Assembly: GCA_003260025.2 (NCBI GenBank)
Contig: QFZU02000003.1
Span: 1 to 44,783, forward strand
Direction: 5' to 3'
DNA: 44,783 nucleotides
DNA from: Microbispora triticiradicis
GTDB taxonomy: Bacteria; Actinomycetota; Actinomycetes; Streptosporangiales; Streptosporangiaceae
Shown here: piece after piece, positions 8,114 to 16,532 of the stretch
Position numbering within the stretch: position 1 is the first letter of the stretch
Layout: every line of letters begins with the position of its first letter
The notes under the pieces: generated by a model
Told to the model about the DNA's origin: nothing
What the model saw: the letters and a program-made list of their open reading frames with translations, nothing else
Database searches by the model: none
Position numbers and translations under genes: made by a program

Positions 8114-10561
8114 TCAGCGCCTGCCCCTGACCTTGACGGTCTCCTTGTTGTAGTTGTCGCCGGCGCCGTCCGGCTTGTAGTTCTTCTCGACGTTGCCGGC
8201 GATGTCGACGGCGAACCAGTGGACCTCCGTGGTCTGGTTCACCGTGATCCTCTGCGCGCCCTCGCGCATGCCGGCCGCGGCCAGCTTGGGCGAGTTCAGC
8301 GTCGGGCGGCCGCCGTCGAGCGTGTAGTAGACGTTCGCCGGCTCGTCGGTCGTGAACGTGAACGTCACCGAGGTGCCGTCCTTCGCGAGCTCCTTGAGCC
8401 GGGAGTCCGGCCGGTGGTGGTCCTCCCCGTACTCCCGCGCCACCTCCAGGATGGCGATCTGGCCGCCCGCGAACTCCATCGCCTCCTCGTGGCCCTCCTC
8501 GAAGGGCGGCTGGAAGCCGACCGCGCGGTACTGCTTGGTGGCCTGGTCGTAGACGTCCGCGCCGACCTCGAAGTCCCAGCCGATGATGCCGCGGTTGTAC
8601 CAGTGCTCGTCGGCGCTGTTGCCCGCCGCCGAGTAGAGCACGTCGACCACCGGGCCGGTGCGCCCCGGCCAGATCGCCGTTCCTCGCCAGTCCTGCACGG
8701 CCGACAGGATGTGACCGGACGCGTTCCAGAAGAAGCTCTCGGTGCCGAAGTCGGCCCGCGGCAGCGTCTCACGCCCGGCGGTCTTGTACGCCCCCGGAGG
8801 CCACATGAAGTAACCGCCGTAGGAGTGGGTGTTCATGGCGAACCTGATGTTCGGGAACGTGTCGACGAGCCACACCTGGTTGCGCGTCTCGGGCTCCGAG
8901 AGCTCCGACAGCCCGCCGAACGTGTCGCTGGTGCAGGTCGTGGAGGCGCCGTTGAACCCGTCGAACACCGAGCCGACGGTGAAGTTGCGGTTGAGGTCGA
9001 CACCCCAGGAGTTGCGGCGCCCCGGGTCTCCGTTGGCGACCGGGCAGTGGTCGGTCATGTTGCGCCGCTGCATGTTGAAGTCGTACATCGAGTAGTGGCC
9101 GCCGTCGGGGTTGGCCGTCGGCATCACGAAGATGTCGAGGTCGTCGACGAGCCTGCGGGTGGCCGGGTCCTCGTTGTAGTTGCGCAGCAGCCGCTCGGCG
9201 GTCTCCACGCAGGTCACGGGGGTCACCCACTCGCGGGCGTGCTCCTGGCAGTAGAGGAAGACCCCGACCTTCGAGCCGTCCCGGTGCCTGCCGATCCGCA
9301 GGGCCTTCATCTGGAACGGCCGGCGCGAGACCGTCGCCGGAGCCAGCAGGCCGTCGGTCAGCCGGGTCGCGGGGGCCTCCGCCACCAGGCCGTTCCCGGC
9401 GTTGCCCCGGTAGGTGGCGGCGGTGAGCAGCGCGGAGGCGGCGGCGTCACCGTTGAGGGCGGCCACCACCTGCGCGGCCGTGCTGCCGATCGCCCCGGAG
9501 GCGTCGGTGGCGAGGGTGACCGCCACGTTCCCGCCGGTGACCGCGACCGACAGCGGGGTTCCGGTGGTGGCCGGCCTCACCAGCGCGACGCTCACGTCGT
9601 TGCCGCCCTCGCTGCCGTACGCCTTGGAACTCACGTAGAAGGTGCTCGCGGCGGCGGCGCCGGTCCCGCTGCCGAACTGCGCCTGGGCCGCCCGCCGGTA
9701 GCCGTTCGTCCGGTACGGCAGGTCGACGATCTCCGCGATCTTCGGGAACTGCTCGGCGAGCCCGGTGATGCGGCCGGTGACCTCGGTCGGGTCCATGTAG
9801 TGGTCGACGAAGTCCGACACGTAGTGCTTGCCCGGGGGCTTGCGCCTCTCGCCGAGCCACTTCGTCACCGGCACCGTGACCGAGCCGCCCCGGCTGCTGG
9901 TCACCGTGACCTTCGTGGGGGCCTGCGCCACGGGGACGGGCGCGCTGAACCGGTGGTACATGTACTGCCCGGCGTCGGTGAAGCGGGACATGGTCGTCGT
10001 GCCGCCGGAGCCGGGGGCCGTGCCGGGACCGCTGTCCCAGGTGGCGGTCAGCACGGTCTGCGCGTCGGTCGCGCTCGACTTCACCTCGGCCGACAGGAAG
10101 CTCTGGCCGTCCAGGCTGGTGAACCACTCGGCGCGCAGCGGGGTGAGCGTGTCGGTCTCCGCGGCGTCGGCGGCGGCGGAGGCGAGGGCCTGCCGCCGCT
10201 CGGCGAGGTTCGCGGCGTAGTCGCCCTGGTCGGATATCGCGTCGCGGACGTCGAAGCCCTGGTCGCGCAGGCCCTGCGCCTCGCCGGGGCTGAGCACGGC
10301 GTGCACCTCGACGCCGCCGTCGACCGGCTTGGTGTACTCGGCCAGGTCGACGCCCAGGGAGACCAGCCTGTCCACCGCCGCCTGGTCGGCGACGACGACC
10401 CGCATCAGCGCGACGCCGTCCTGCGCGGTGCCGGACACCCGGTCGGGCGGCACCGGCTGGGGTGAGGGATCGGCGAGCACCGGGAGGGCGTTCAGGGCGA
10501 GCGCCAGGGGGAGCGCGAGCACAGCCGCGTAACGCCGCGTTCGGCGGGGGGAGCTCCTCAT
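8114..10561 (-). CDS. secreted zinc carboxypeptidase, peptidase family M14
   Basis: An 815-residue exported metallocarboxypeptidase. The signal peptide covers about 1-30 (RR, then AVLALPLALALNALPVLA). Zinc ligands are His441 and Glu444 in HAREW and His579 in MNTHSYGG; Glu665 in GWDFEVGAD is the catalytic acid/base. NPDG, a substrate-binding DLNRNF and SEPET segments are in order as in carboxypeptidase T-type enzymes. An unusual stretch of about 120 residues, rich in Ala/Thr/Val, interrupts the domain between RTNGYRRAAQA and FQMKALRIG. The last 100 residues resemble a chitobiase-C-terminal/Ig-like module (NVYYTLDGGRP, VHWFAVDIAGN). GGAGGAAAACCCG before ATG 10561 fixes the start. Confidence 0.88.
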   Translation of the reverse strand: MRSSPRRTRRYAAVLALPLALALNALPVLADPSPQPVPPDRVSGTAQDGVALMRVVVADQAAVDRLVSLGVDLAEYTKPVDGGVEVHAVLSPGEAQGLRDQGFDVRDAISDQGDYAANLAERRQALASAAADAAETDTLTPLRAEWFTSLDGQSFLSAEVKSSATDAQTVLTATWDSGPGTAPGSGGTTTMSRFTDAGQYMYHRFSAPVPVAQAPTKVTVTSSRGGSVTVPVTKWLGERRKPPGKHYVSDFVDHYMDPTEVTGRITGLAEQFPKIAEIVDLPYRTNGYRRAAQAQFGSGTGAAAASTFYVSSKAYGSEGGNDVSVALVRPATTGTPLSVAVTGGNVAVTLATDASGAIGSTAAQVVAALNGDAAASALLTAATYRGNAGNGLVAEAPATRLTDGLLAPATVSRRPFQMKALRIGRHRDGSKVGVFLYCQEHAREWVTPVTCVETAERLLRNYNEDPATRRLVDDLDIFVMPTANPDGGHYSMYDFNMQRRNMTDHCPVANGDPGRRNSWGVDLNRNFTVGSVFDGFNGASTTCTSDTFGGLSELSEPETRNQVWLVDTFPNIRFAMNTHSYGGYFMWPPGAYKTAGRETLPRADFGTESFFWNASGHILSAVQDWRGTAIWPGRTGPVVDVLYSAAGNSADEHWYNRGIIGWDFEVGADVYDQATKQYRAVGFQPPFEEGHEEAMEFAGGQIAILEVAREYGEDHHRPDSRLKELAKDGTSVTFTFTTDEPANVYYTLDGGRPTLNSPKLAAAGMREGAQRITVNQTTEVHWFAVDIAGNVEKNYKPDGAGDNYNKETVKVRGRR

Positions 10562-10711
10562 CGGGTTTTCCTCCATCTGGCGTGCCCCTTCAGGCAGGGG
10601 GGTCGGCCGGACCGGGGCACGCAGGTCGAAGGAAGTCTTCGTCGGTGTAGGAACTTCGTCAAGGAGCTCCAACTCTCCGATTTCGGGATTTTTCCGTAAT
10701 GAGACGCATTA

Positions 10712-10735
10712 GTGCCAAATTTAGGGTTTTGGCAC
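10712..10735. promoter_or_regulatory. GTGCCAAA-N8-TTTGGCAC inverted repeat
   Basis: A perfect 8-bp inverted repeat with an 8-bp AT-rich centre lies between the divergent M14 and DUF4239 genes, 150 bp from the first and 120 bp from the second. Its form is that of a dimeric repressor site; no cognate regulator gene is adjacent. Confidence 0.45.
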
Positions 10736-10855
10736 GCGCGCCTCATTGGTAACTGCCGTGCCGATAGCCGGAACTCTATCCGCAACCGCTGGTCTGGGGT
10801 TACTTCATGTGCTAGTCATGTTACCTAAAGTAATCGTCAAACTGCTGGAGGTGTC

Positions 10856-11623
10856 ATGCTCGCGGGCGTACTCGCCGCCGTGGCGGCCGTCGGCCTGGTG
10901 GCCCTGTCCGTCATCCTCTTCCGCACACTGGGCCGGGGCACCGACGACCGCGATCCGGGCGGCACCTCCGCCGGCCACGCCGGGTCGATGCTCTCCTCGC
11001 TGTTCCTGCTCGTGTTCGCCATCGCGATCGTCGTGCCGTGGACCTCGGCCGACGCGGCGCGGCAGAACACCTATCTGGAGACGCAGGCCCTCGTCGAGAC
11101 CTACTGGGCCGCCGCGCCCCTGCCCGTCCCCGACGCCGGCCAGTTACGCGAAGGGCTGCGGGAGTACGCGCGGTACGTCGTCGACGACGAGTGGCCGCTG
11201 ATGGCCGCCGGGCGGCTCGGCCCGGAGGGGACGGACCGGCTGGAGTCCCTGCGCGCCTACGTGGCGGGACTGCCGGTGACGACGGACGAGGCCCGCGACG
11301 CGAAGAGCGCGGTGCTGGACCGGATGGCGGACCTGTTCGCCGCCCGGCGGCAGCGCGCGGCGGACGCGGGGACGGCGCCGCCGCCGGGAGTCCTCCTGCT
11401 GACGGTCGTCACGGGCGTCCTCGTCGTCGTCTTCCCGTTCCTGGCCGGGGCGAGACCCCGGGGCTTCGCGCTCATCCCGGTCACGGCCATGGCGATCCTG
11501 CTCGGCGTGGGCGTCTACCTGGCCTGGAACATCGCACATCCCTTCAGCGGGGGCCTGGCGGTCAAGCCGGACGCCTTCGTGAGCGCCCTGCACGAGTTCC
11601 AGCGGATCCCCGAGGGCCGCTGA
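10856..11623 (+). CDS. DUF4239-like (bestrophin-type) membrane protein
   Basis: A 255-residue protein with two N-terminal membrane helices (about 2-24 and 44-62), a soluble helical middle and two C-terminal helices (about 181-198 and 207-224). AGSMLSSLFLLVFAIAIV followed by RQNTYLETQALVETYWAA is the conserved core of actinobacterial DUF4239 proteins, a group distantly related to bestrophin channels. GGAGGTGTC precedes ATG 10856. It ends one base before the next gene, so the two are probably co-transcribed. No activity is known for the family. Confidence 0.7.
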   Translation: MLAGVLAAVAAVGLVALSVILFRTLGRGTDDRDPGGTSAGHAGSMLSSLFLLVFAIAIVVPWTSADAARQNTYLETQALVETYWAAAPLPVPDAGQLREGLREYARYVVDDEWPLMAAGRLGPEGTDRLESLRAYVAGLPVTTDEARDAKSAVLDRMADLFAARRQRAADAGTAPPPGVLLLTVVTGVLVVVFPFLAGARPRGFALIPVTAMAILLGVGVYLAWNIAHPFSGGLAVKPDAFVSALHEFQRIPEGR

Positions 11624-11624
11624 C

Positions 11625-12362
11625 ATGGGCCGGACGGCGGGCCTGCGCATGGCCGTCGCGGCCGTCTCCGCCTGCGCCGCGCTGTCAGCCGCGTTCCCCT
11701 GGCAGGCGCGGGCCGAGCGCCACACGCTCGCCGCGGCCGGGACGGCGGCAGCGGGTCGGCCGGAGACCGGAGGGGCGGTGCGGGCGGCGGAGATCACGGC
11801 GACGGCCGTCGACCCCGGAATCGCGCCCGGAGTCGTGGGCGGCGTGGCGGGTGCGTCCCGCACGGCCGCCGACCCGCACCGGCCGGGGGCGCGGATCGGC
11901 CTCTGCGTCGACGTGGACGTGATCGTCGGCCTGCACGTGGAGGTGGGCGTCGGAGGCCCGGCCCGCTGCACGCCGCCGACACCCGTGCCGCCGCCTCCGC
12001 CTGCCCCGCAACCCACGCCTCCCAGCCCGCAACCTCCGCCACCGCCACCGCCACCGCCTTCGGCGGCGCCGGCGCCGGCGAAGCCCAGGCCGGCCCCGCC
12101 GAAGGCGCCGCGCCCCTTCCCGCGTCCGGCCGTGCCCCGGCCGCCGGTCGTCGTGGCGCCGTCACCCCGTCCTCATGCGACTCGTCCCCATGCGACCCCG
12201 CGGCCCGTCGCCACGCCGTCGGCGTCCCCCGTCCACCGGGTGCCGGCCAGGCATGCCGCGACGCCCGTACGGCGCCGCGACCCTCTGGGGTCGCTCACGG
12301 TCGTCGTGGTCCTGTGCGTGGCGATCGCCGCCGCCGCGGCGGCCGCGTTCCGGGTGCGGTAG
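11625..12362 (+). CDS. secreted proline-rich protein with C-terminal membrane anchor
   Basis: A 245-residue protein I do not recognise as a family. It has a signal peptide (about 1-30), a small N-terminal region with two Cys (LCVDVDVIVGLHVEVGVG, then ARC) that may form a disulfide, a long Pro/Ala-rich stretch at about 117-215, and a C-terminal membrane helix with a basic tail (SLTVVVVLCVAIAAAAAAAF, RVR). This is the layout of a wall-spanning stalk that holds a small domain above the membrane. It starts one base after the DUF4239 gene and converges on the aldo/keto reductase gene with 10 bp between. Confidence 0.6.
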   Translation: MGRTAGLRMAVAAVSACAALSAAFPWQARAERHTLAAAGTAAAGRPETGGAVRAAEITATAVDPGIAPGVVGGVAGASRTAADPHRPGARIGLCVDVDVIVGLHVEVGVGGPARCTPPTPVPPPPPAPQPTPPSPQPPPPPPPPPSAAPAPAKPRPAPPKAPRPFPRPAVPRPPVVVAPSPRPHATRPHATPRPVATPSASPVHRVPARHAATPVRRRDPLGSLTVVVVLCVAIAAAAAAAFRVR

Positions 12363-12372
12363 CCGTACGCCG

Positions 12373-13401
12373 TCAGCGCCGGGCCGCGCCGGGAGAGGGA
12401 TCGGCGAGCGCGGCGCCGAACACCCATGACGAGGTCTGGGCGATGAAGTCCCCGGGGAACCCGAGCGTGAACGCGGTGGCCTGTTCCAGCCGCTCGCGGA
12501 TCTCGGGAGGGAGGGTGAGATCGGCGGAGGCGAGATTGTCCCGGAGCTGATCGGCGGAACGCGCCCCGACGATCGGGTGGACGGCGGGGGAGCGGCTCAT
12601 CGTCCACGCGATCGCCACCTGGGACGGGGTCGCCCCGAGTTCGCCGGCGGCATCCCGCACGGCCCGGGCCACGGCGTGGTCGCGGTCCGAAAGGGACTGT
12701 GCGGCCAGCCGTCCGGCGGGCGCGGGCCCGTCCGCACCGGTGTACTTGCCGGACAGCACCCCGCCCCCGAGCGGGCTCCACGCCGTGACGCCGAGCCCGA
12801 GAGACTCGGCCATGGGCAGCAGTTCTCTCTCGATGTCGCGCTGCAGCAGGCTGTACGGCACCTGCAGGCCGATGAAGGGACTCCACCCGCGCCACTCGGC
12901 GAGGGTGTTGGCACGGGCCACGACCCAGGCGGGGGCGTCGGAGATCCCCACGTACAGCACCTTGCCGGCCTGGACGGCGTCGTCCAGGGCGCGCATCGTC
13001 TCCTCGATCGGGGTGTCGCGGTCCCACATGTGCACCCAGTAGAGATCGAGGTAGTCCGTACGCAACCGGCGCAGGCTGGTCTCCAGCGAGGCCCTCAGGT
13101 TCTTGCGGTGGTTCCCCGCGGCGTTCGGGTCGGCACGGTCCCGCGAGACGGTGTACTTCGTGCCGAGGACGAACGACTCGCGTCGGCCTTCGAGCAGCTC
13201 GCCGAGGATCTCCTCGCTGGCTCCGTCGCGGTAGTTGACGGCGGTGTCAATCGTGTTGCCGCCCGCCTCGGCGTACAGGTCGAGTATCCGGCGGCACTCC
13301 TGTGGAGGCGCGCCGACCCCGCCCTGCTCGCCGAAGGTCATCGCGCCGAGGATCAGATCGGACACGCGCAGGCCGCTCGCGCCCAGGGTGCGGTATCTCA
13401 T
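12373..13401 (-). CDS. aldo/keto reductase
   Basis: A 342-residue NADPH-dependent (alpha/beta)8-barrel oxidoreductase of the AKR superfamily. The catalytic tetrad is visible as Asp and Tyr in NTIDTAVNYRDG, Lys in GTKYTV and His in YWVHMWD. SPLGGGVLSGKY and GARSADQLRDNL are the usual C-terminal cofactor-binding loops. ATG 13401 (MRYRTLGASGLRVSD) is the family-typical start; a much longer open frame upstream is only GC-driven. A strong palindrome at 13497-13518 precedes it, so it is likely under TetR-type control. Substrate unknown. Confidence 0.85.
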   Translation of the reverse strand: MRYRTLGASGLRVSDLILGAMTFGEQGGVGAPPQECRRILDLYAEAGGNTIDTAVNYRDGASEEILGELLEGRRESFVLGTKYTVSRDRADPNAAGNHRKNLRASLETSLRRLRTDYLDLYWVHMWDRDTPIEETMRALDDAVQAGKVLYVGISDAPAWVVARANTLAEWRGWSPFIGLQVPYSLLQRDIERELLPMAESLGLGVTAWSPLGGGVLSGKYTGADGPAPAGRLAAQSLSDRDHAVARAVRDAAGELGATPSQVAIAWTMSRSPAVHPIVGARSADQLRDNLASADLTLPPEIRERLEQATAFTLGFPGDFIAQTSSWVFGAALADPSPGAARR

Positions 13402-13496
13402 GCCGTGGCCGATCCCCGGACGTCCTGGTCCAGTGCCCAGCGGGGCCCGCACGGATCGAGCGGCTGACCGGATAACTGTGTCATGGGCAAGACAAT

Positions 13497-13518
13497 ACAC
13501 GTTGTATGGACAACGTGT
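13497..13518. promoter_or_regulatory. ACACGTTGT-ATGG-ACAACGTGT operator candidate
   Basis: A perfect 9-bp inverted repeat with a 4-bp spacer, 95 bp upstream of the aldo/keto reductase start and 18 bp past the MFS gene stop. ATACACGTTGTAT within it resembles the sites bound by many TetR-family repressors. Two TetR genes lie 1.6-2.3 kb away. Confidence 0.5.
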
Positions 13519-13535
13519 CTGCCCCCGATGGCCGC

Positions 13536-15008
13536 TCACGGCGTGCCGACGCCATTTGCCGTCCGGTCGCTCGGCGTCCCGTGGTCCTGCACCGGCTTCG
13601 CGGCCGCTTCGTGGCTCGCCGGCCTGTCGGCCGGGAGAGCGACGGCGGGGACGACCGCGGCGGCGGTGATGCCGATCGCCCACCAGAACGCGCCCTGGAA
13701 GGCGCCGGTGGCGCCGTGGCCGAGGAGCGACTGCAGCGCGACGGCCACGATCGCGGTGCCGAACGAGGCGCCCACCTGCTGGACGATGCGGGTGTTCATG
13801 GTGGCGTGCGGGATGCCCGCCGGTTGGATGTCCCGGTAGGCGACGGACATCGGCGGGATCAGCACCGCCCCGATCCCCAGACCGCGAACCAGCAGCACGG
13901 CTCCCAGCCACCACAGGCTCGTGTCCGGTCCGGCGAGCGCGAACGGGACGGTGGCGACGGCGGCGAGCAGGAAGGCGGCGATCGTCACGGCGCGCGCCCC
14001 GAACCGGCCGACCAGCCTGCCGATCACGAAGCGCGAGACGAGCGCCCCGGCACCCTGCGGGATCATCAGCAGTCCGGCGTCCAGCACGCTGTCACCGCGT
14101 AGCTGCTGGTAGTAGAGCGGAAGCAGGAACATTCCGGCGTACATCGCCGCGCCCGCGGCGAACAGGGCCGTGGAGGCGCTGCCGAGCGAGCGTACGCGCA
14201 GCAGCCGTACGTCGACGATCGGTTCCCGCTCGCCGGGCCGCGACGCCCAGGCGACGAACGCGGCCAGCAGGACGAGCCCGGCCGGCAGCGGCACCAGCAC
14301 TCCGGAGTGGGCGATCGCGCCGTTCTCGGACAGTTGCGAGAGGCCGAGCAAAATTCCCGCCAGCGCCGGCGCGAGCAGCACCAGGCCGATCCAGTCCAGG
14401 CGCCCGCGCCCATCCGAGGGGCCGGGGCGGCCGGCGGGCAGGAAGCGCCACGCCAGCAGCAGCCCGGCGGCGATCACCGGCACGTTGACGAGGAACAGCC
14501 AGCGCCAGCTCAGCCAGTTGAGGATCACGCCGCCGATCACCGGGCCGAGGATCGGGCCGAGCGCGACCGGCAGGCTGACGGCCGCCATCAGCCGGCTGCT
14601 GACCCGCCCGCCCGCGGCTCTCACCGCGAGCGTCTGCATCAGCGGGAAGATCAGCCCGGCGGCGAGGCCCTGCAGCACCCGGAAGCCGATCAGGGCGGCG
14701 TCGTTCCACGCCACCGCGCACAGCACCGAGGCGAGTGCGAACAGCACCAGCGCGGCCATCCAGACCCGCCTGCCGCCCCAGCGGCGCTCCGCCCACCCGG
14801 TGACCGGGATCGCGACGGCCATCGCCAGCAGGAAGCCGGTGGTGACCCACTGGATCGTGCCGGTGGTCGAGTGCAGCTTCACGACCAGCGTGTGGATCGC
14901 CAGCGTCACCATCGTCGAGTCGAGGATCGCCGCGATCCCGCCCACGATCAGCGCGATCAGCGCGTTCTTCACCTGTGGCGACAGCTTCGCCTCGGTGGTC
15001 TCCGTCAT
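13536..15008 (-). CDS. MFS drug exporter, DHA2 (14-TM, EmrB/QacA) type
   Basis: A 490-residue integral membrane protein with about 14 hydrophobic helices. Motif A-like GWAERRWGGRRVW follows TM2, and motif C-like LGPILGPVIGGVIL marks TM5, the signature of drug:H+ antiporters. The charged C-terminal tail is short. ATG 15008 (MTETTEAKLSPQVKNA) is followed by the first helix at about 14-35. It is divergent from a TetR gene with 89 bp between them, which carries four TAAGAG half-sites, so it is almost certainly the repressor's target. Substrate not predictable. Confidence 0.87.
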   Translation of the reverse strand: MTETTEAKLSPQVKNALIALIVGGIAAILDSTMVTLAIHTLVVKLHSTTGTIQWVTTGFLLAMAVAIPVTGWAERRWGGRRVWMAALVLFALASVLCAVAWNDAALIGFRVLQGLAAGLIFPLMQTLAVRAAGGRVSSRLMAAVSLPVALGPILGPVIGGVILNWLSWRWLFLVNVPVIAAGLLLAWRFLPAGRPGPSDGRGRLDWIGLVLLAPALAGILLGLSQLSENGAIAHSGVLVPLPAGLVLLAAFVAWASRPGEREPIVDVRLLRVRSLGSASTALFAAGAAMYAGMFLLPLYYQQLRGDSVLDAGLLMIPQGAGALVSRFVIGRLVGRFGARAVTIAAFLLAAVATVPFALAGPDTSLWWLGAVLLVRGLGIGAVLIPPMSVAYRDIQPAGIPHATMNTRIVQQVGASFGTAIVAVALQSLLGHGATGAFQGAFWWAIGITAAAVVPAVALPADRPASHEAAAKPVQDHGTPSDRTANGVGTP

Positions 15009-15020
15009 CGTGTCGTCCCT

Positions 15021-15087
15021 GAGATAAGAGTGGAATCCATCTCTTAAGAGACTAGGACGCGTTGCTAAGAAATGTAAACCTCTCTTA
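15021..15087. promoter_or_regulatory. TetR operator region with repeated TAAGAG/CTCTTA half-sites
   Basis: Between the divergent MFS and TetR starts, TCTCTTAAGAGA (15040-15051) is a perfect 12-bp palindrome. Further half-sites are TAAGAG at 15025-15030 and CTCTTA at 15082-15087, so both promoters could be covered. Confidence 0.6.
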
Positions 15088-15097
15088 TGATGGAGTC

Positions 15098-15745
15098 GTG
15101 ACATCTGCCGCCGCGCCCTCTCGTCAGCGCCGGCGCGGGCCCGAGCTTGAGGCCGCGCTGCTGGACGCGGCCTGGGACGAGCTGCTCGAGGCCGGCTTCG
15201 CGAAGCTGACCATGGAGTCCGTGGCCTCCCGCGCCGGCACCGGCGTCGCCGTGCTGTACCGCCGCTGGGCCAACAAGAACCAGCTCGTGCTCGCCGCGCT
15301 GGAGCACTACCGGAACAGCCACCCGGTCGATCTCCCCGACACCGGCACCCTGCGCGGCGACCTCCTCGCCGCACTCACCGGCATGGGCGAGGCCCGCGCC
15401 GCCTTCTCCGCCATCGCCGCGGCCGCGGCCTTCTCGGGGCTGCTGGCCGATACCGGGCTCACCCCCGCACAGGTACGCGAACGGATCCTGGGCGACCAGC
15501 CGCTCTCGCGCGTCCGGGTCATCTACCAGCGCGCCCACGACCGCGGCGAGATCGACCTGGAACGGATCCCTCCCGCGGTGCTCGCCATGCCGTTCGACCT
15601 GGTGCGCCACGACCTGCTCATGGACCTCAGGTCCCTGAAGCCCGCACGCGTGACGTCGATCGTCGACGAGATCTTCCTCCCTCTCGTCCACAGCTATCAC
15701 GACGGGCCGGGGCCGGCGGGAACCGTCTCACCCGCACCGGCCTGA
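15098..15745 (+). CDS. TetR-family repressor, divergent from the MFS exporter
   Basis: A 215-residue regulator with an N-terminal TetR helix-turn-helix (about 15-65: LLDAAWDELLEAGFAKLTM, then VASRAGTGVAVLYRRWANK) and an all-helical ligand-binding C-terminal domain. I place the start at GTG 15098, after TGGAG, because the 12 residues before it are not conserved in type and include part of the operator region. Its position opposite the DHA2 exporter and the palindromes between them indicate a self-regulated exporter/repressor pair. The inducer is presumably an exported compound. Confidence 0.85.
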   Translation: MTSAAAPSRQRRRGPELEAALLDAAWDELLEAGFAKLTMESVASRAGTGVAVLYRRWANKNQLVLAALEHYRNSHPVDLPDTGTLRGDLLAALTGMGEARAAFSAIAAAAAFSGLLADTGLTPAQVRERILGDQPLSRVRVIYQRAHDRGEIDLERIPPAVLAMPFDLVRHDLLMDLRSLKPARVTSIVDEIFLPLVHSYHDGPGPAGTVSPAPA

Positions 15746-15785
15746 GCGCCGTGGAGTCCCTAGAGCTCGTCGTATTCTGAGGGGC

Positions 15786-16448
15786 ATGCCTTCGAAGCGC
15801 GGCGCGCAGTCGGCCCGCAGATCGGTCGCGGAGCCGGCGTCCACCGGGCTGCGGGAGCGCATCCTGTCCGCGACCCGCGAACTGCTCCGGGAGCGCCGGT
15901 TCGACACCCTCAGCGTCGCCGACATCCTCACCGCCGCGGAGGTCTCCCGGGCGAGTTTCTACTTCTACTTCCCGAGCAGGCAGGCGGTGCTCGGCGAACT
16001 GGTGCGCGACGCCGTGGCGCAGGGGCAGCAGGCCGCGCGCCCCTGGGTCGAGGGGCTGCAGGACCCCGTCGCCGCCATGCGCGCGGGGGTACGGGACGGC
16101 GCCCGGCTGTGGCGCGACAACGCCGGCGTCCTCATGGCCATCGTGGAGAACCAGGGCTCGGACGAGGGCCTGCGAGCCCTCTGGCTGGAGCAGATGAACC
16201 TGTTCACCGACGCCGCCGCGGCCCGTATCGAGTCCGACCCGCAGGTTCGCGGGCGGCTCGGTGGCCTGGACGTGCGCGCCGTCGCCGCGTCGCTCACCTG
16301 GATGGGCGAACGGCTCTACTACCTCGCCGCGGCCGGGGTTTCCCCGTTCGACGACGAGGAGGTGCTCGTCGACGTCCTCACCAACGCCTGGACGTCGATC
16401 CTCTACGGCCGGCCGGTCACCCCACTGGTGGAGCACCCGGCGGGGTGA
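15786..16448 (+). CDS. TetR-family regulator, EthR-like
   Basis: A 220-residue TetR protein. The DNA-binding domain spans about 20-70 (ILSATRELLRERRFDTLSV, VADILTAAEVSRASFYFYF), and the C-terminal domain (ESDPQVRGRLGGLDVRA, LTWMGERLYYLAA) resembles the EthR-like ligand domain. GAGGGGC lies directly before ATG 15786. It follows the first TetR gene by 40 bp on the same strand and may be co-transcribed. No obvious target is adjacent downstream; the palindrome at 13497-13518 is one candidate site. Confidence 0.83.
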   Translation: MPSKRGAQSARRSVAEPASTGLRERILSATRELLRERRFDTLSVADILTAAEVSRASFYFYFPSRQAVLGELVRDAVAQGQQAARPWVEGLQDPVAAMRAGVRDGARLWRDNAGVLMAIVENQGSDEGLRALWLEQMNLFTDAAAARIESDPQVRGRLGGLDVRAVAASLTWMGERLYYLAAAGVSPFDDEEVLVDVLTNAWTSILYGRPVTPLVEHPAG

Positions 16449-16477
16449 CCACTCCGAGCCGAGTCCGATCGGTGCGC

Positions 16478-16507
16478 GCCGGCGCCGCCCGGGAAGGCGG
16501 CGCCGGC
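16478..16507. terminator. strong bidirectional hairpin between TetR and HerA-like genes
   Basis: A perfect 12-bp stem (GCCGGCGCCGCC / GGCGGCGCCGGC) with a 6-base loop lies between convergent genes. A second smaller hairpin (CCTGAGG/CCTCAGG, 16519-16537) overlaps the HerA-like stop. Confidence 0.65.
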
Positions 16508-16532
16508 TCCGGTGCAGACCTGAGGGCCGGCC

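Noticed and set aside
8219-10465. A 748-codon plus-strand frame opposite the M14 carboxypeptidase
   Set aside because: No domain is visible and it mirrors a protein with a full set of M14 catalytic residues.
13402-13914. N-terminal extension of the aldo/keto reductase by 171 residues
   Set aside because: It overlaps the MFS gene, contains the operator palindrome, and is not family-like; the AKR domain starts normally at 13401.
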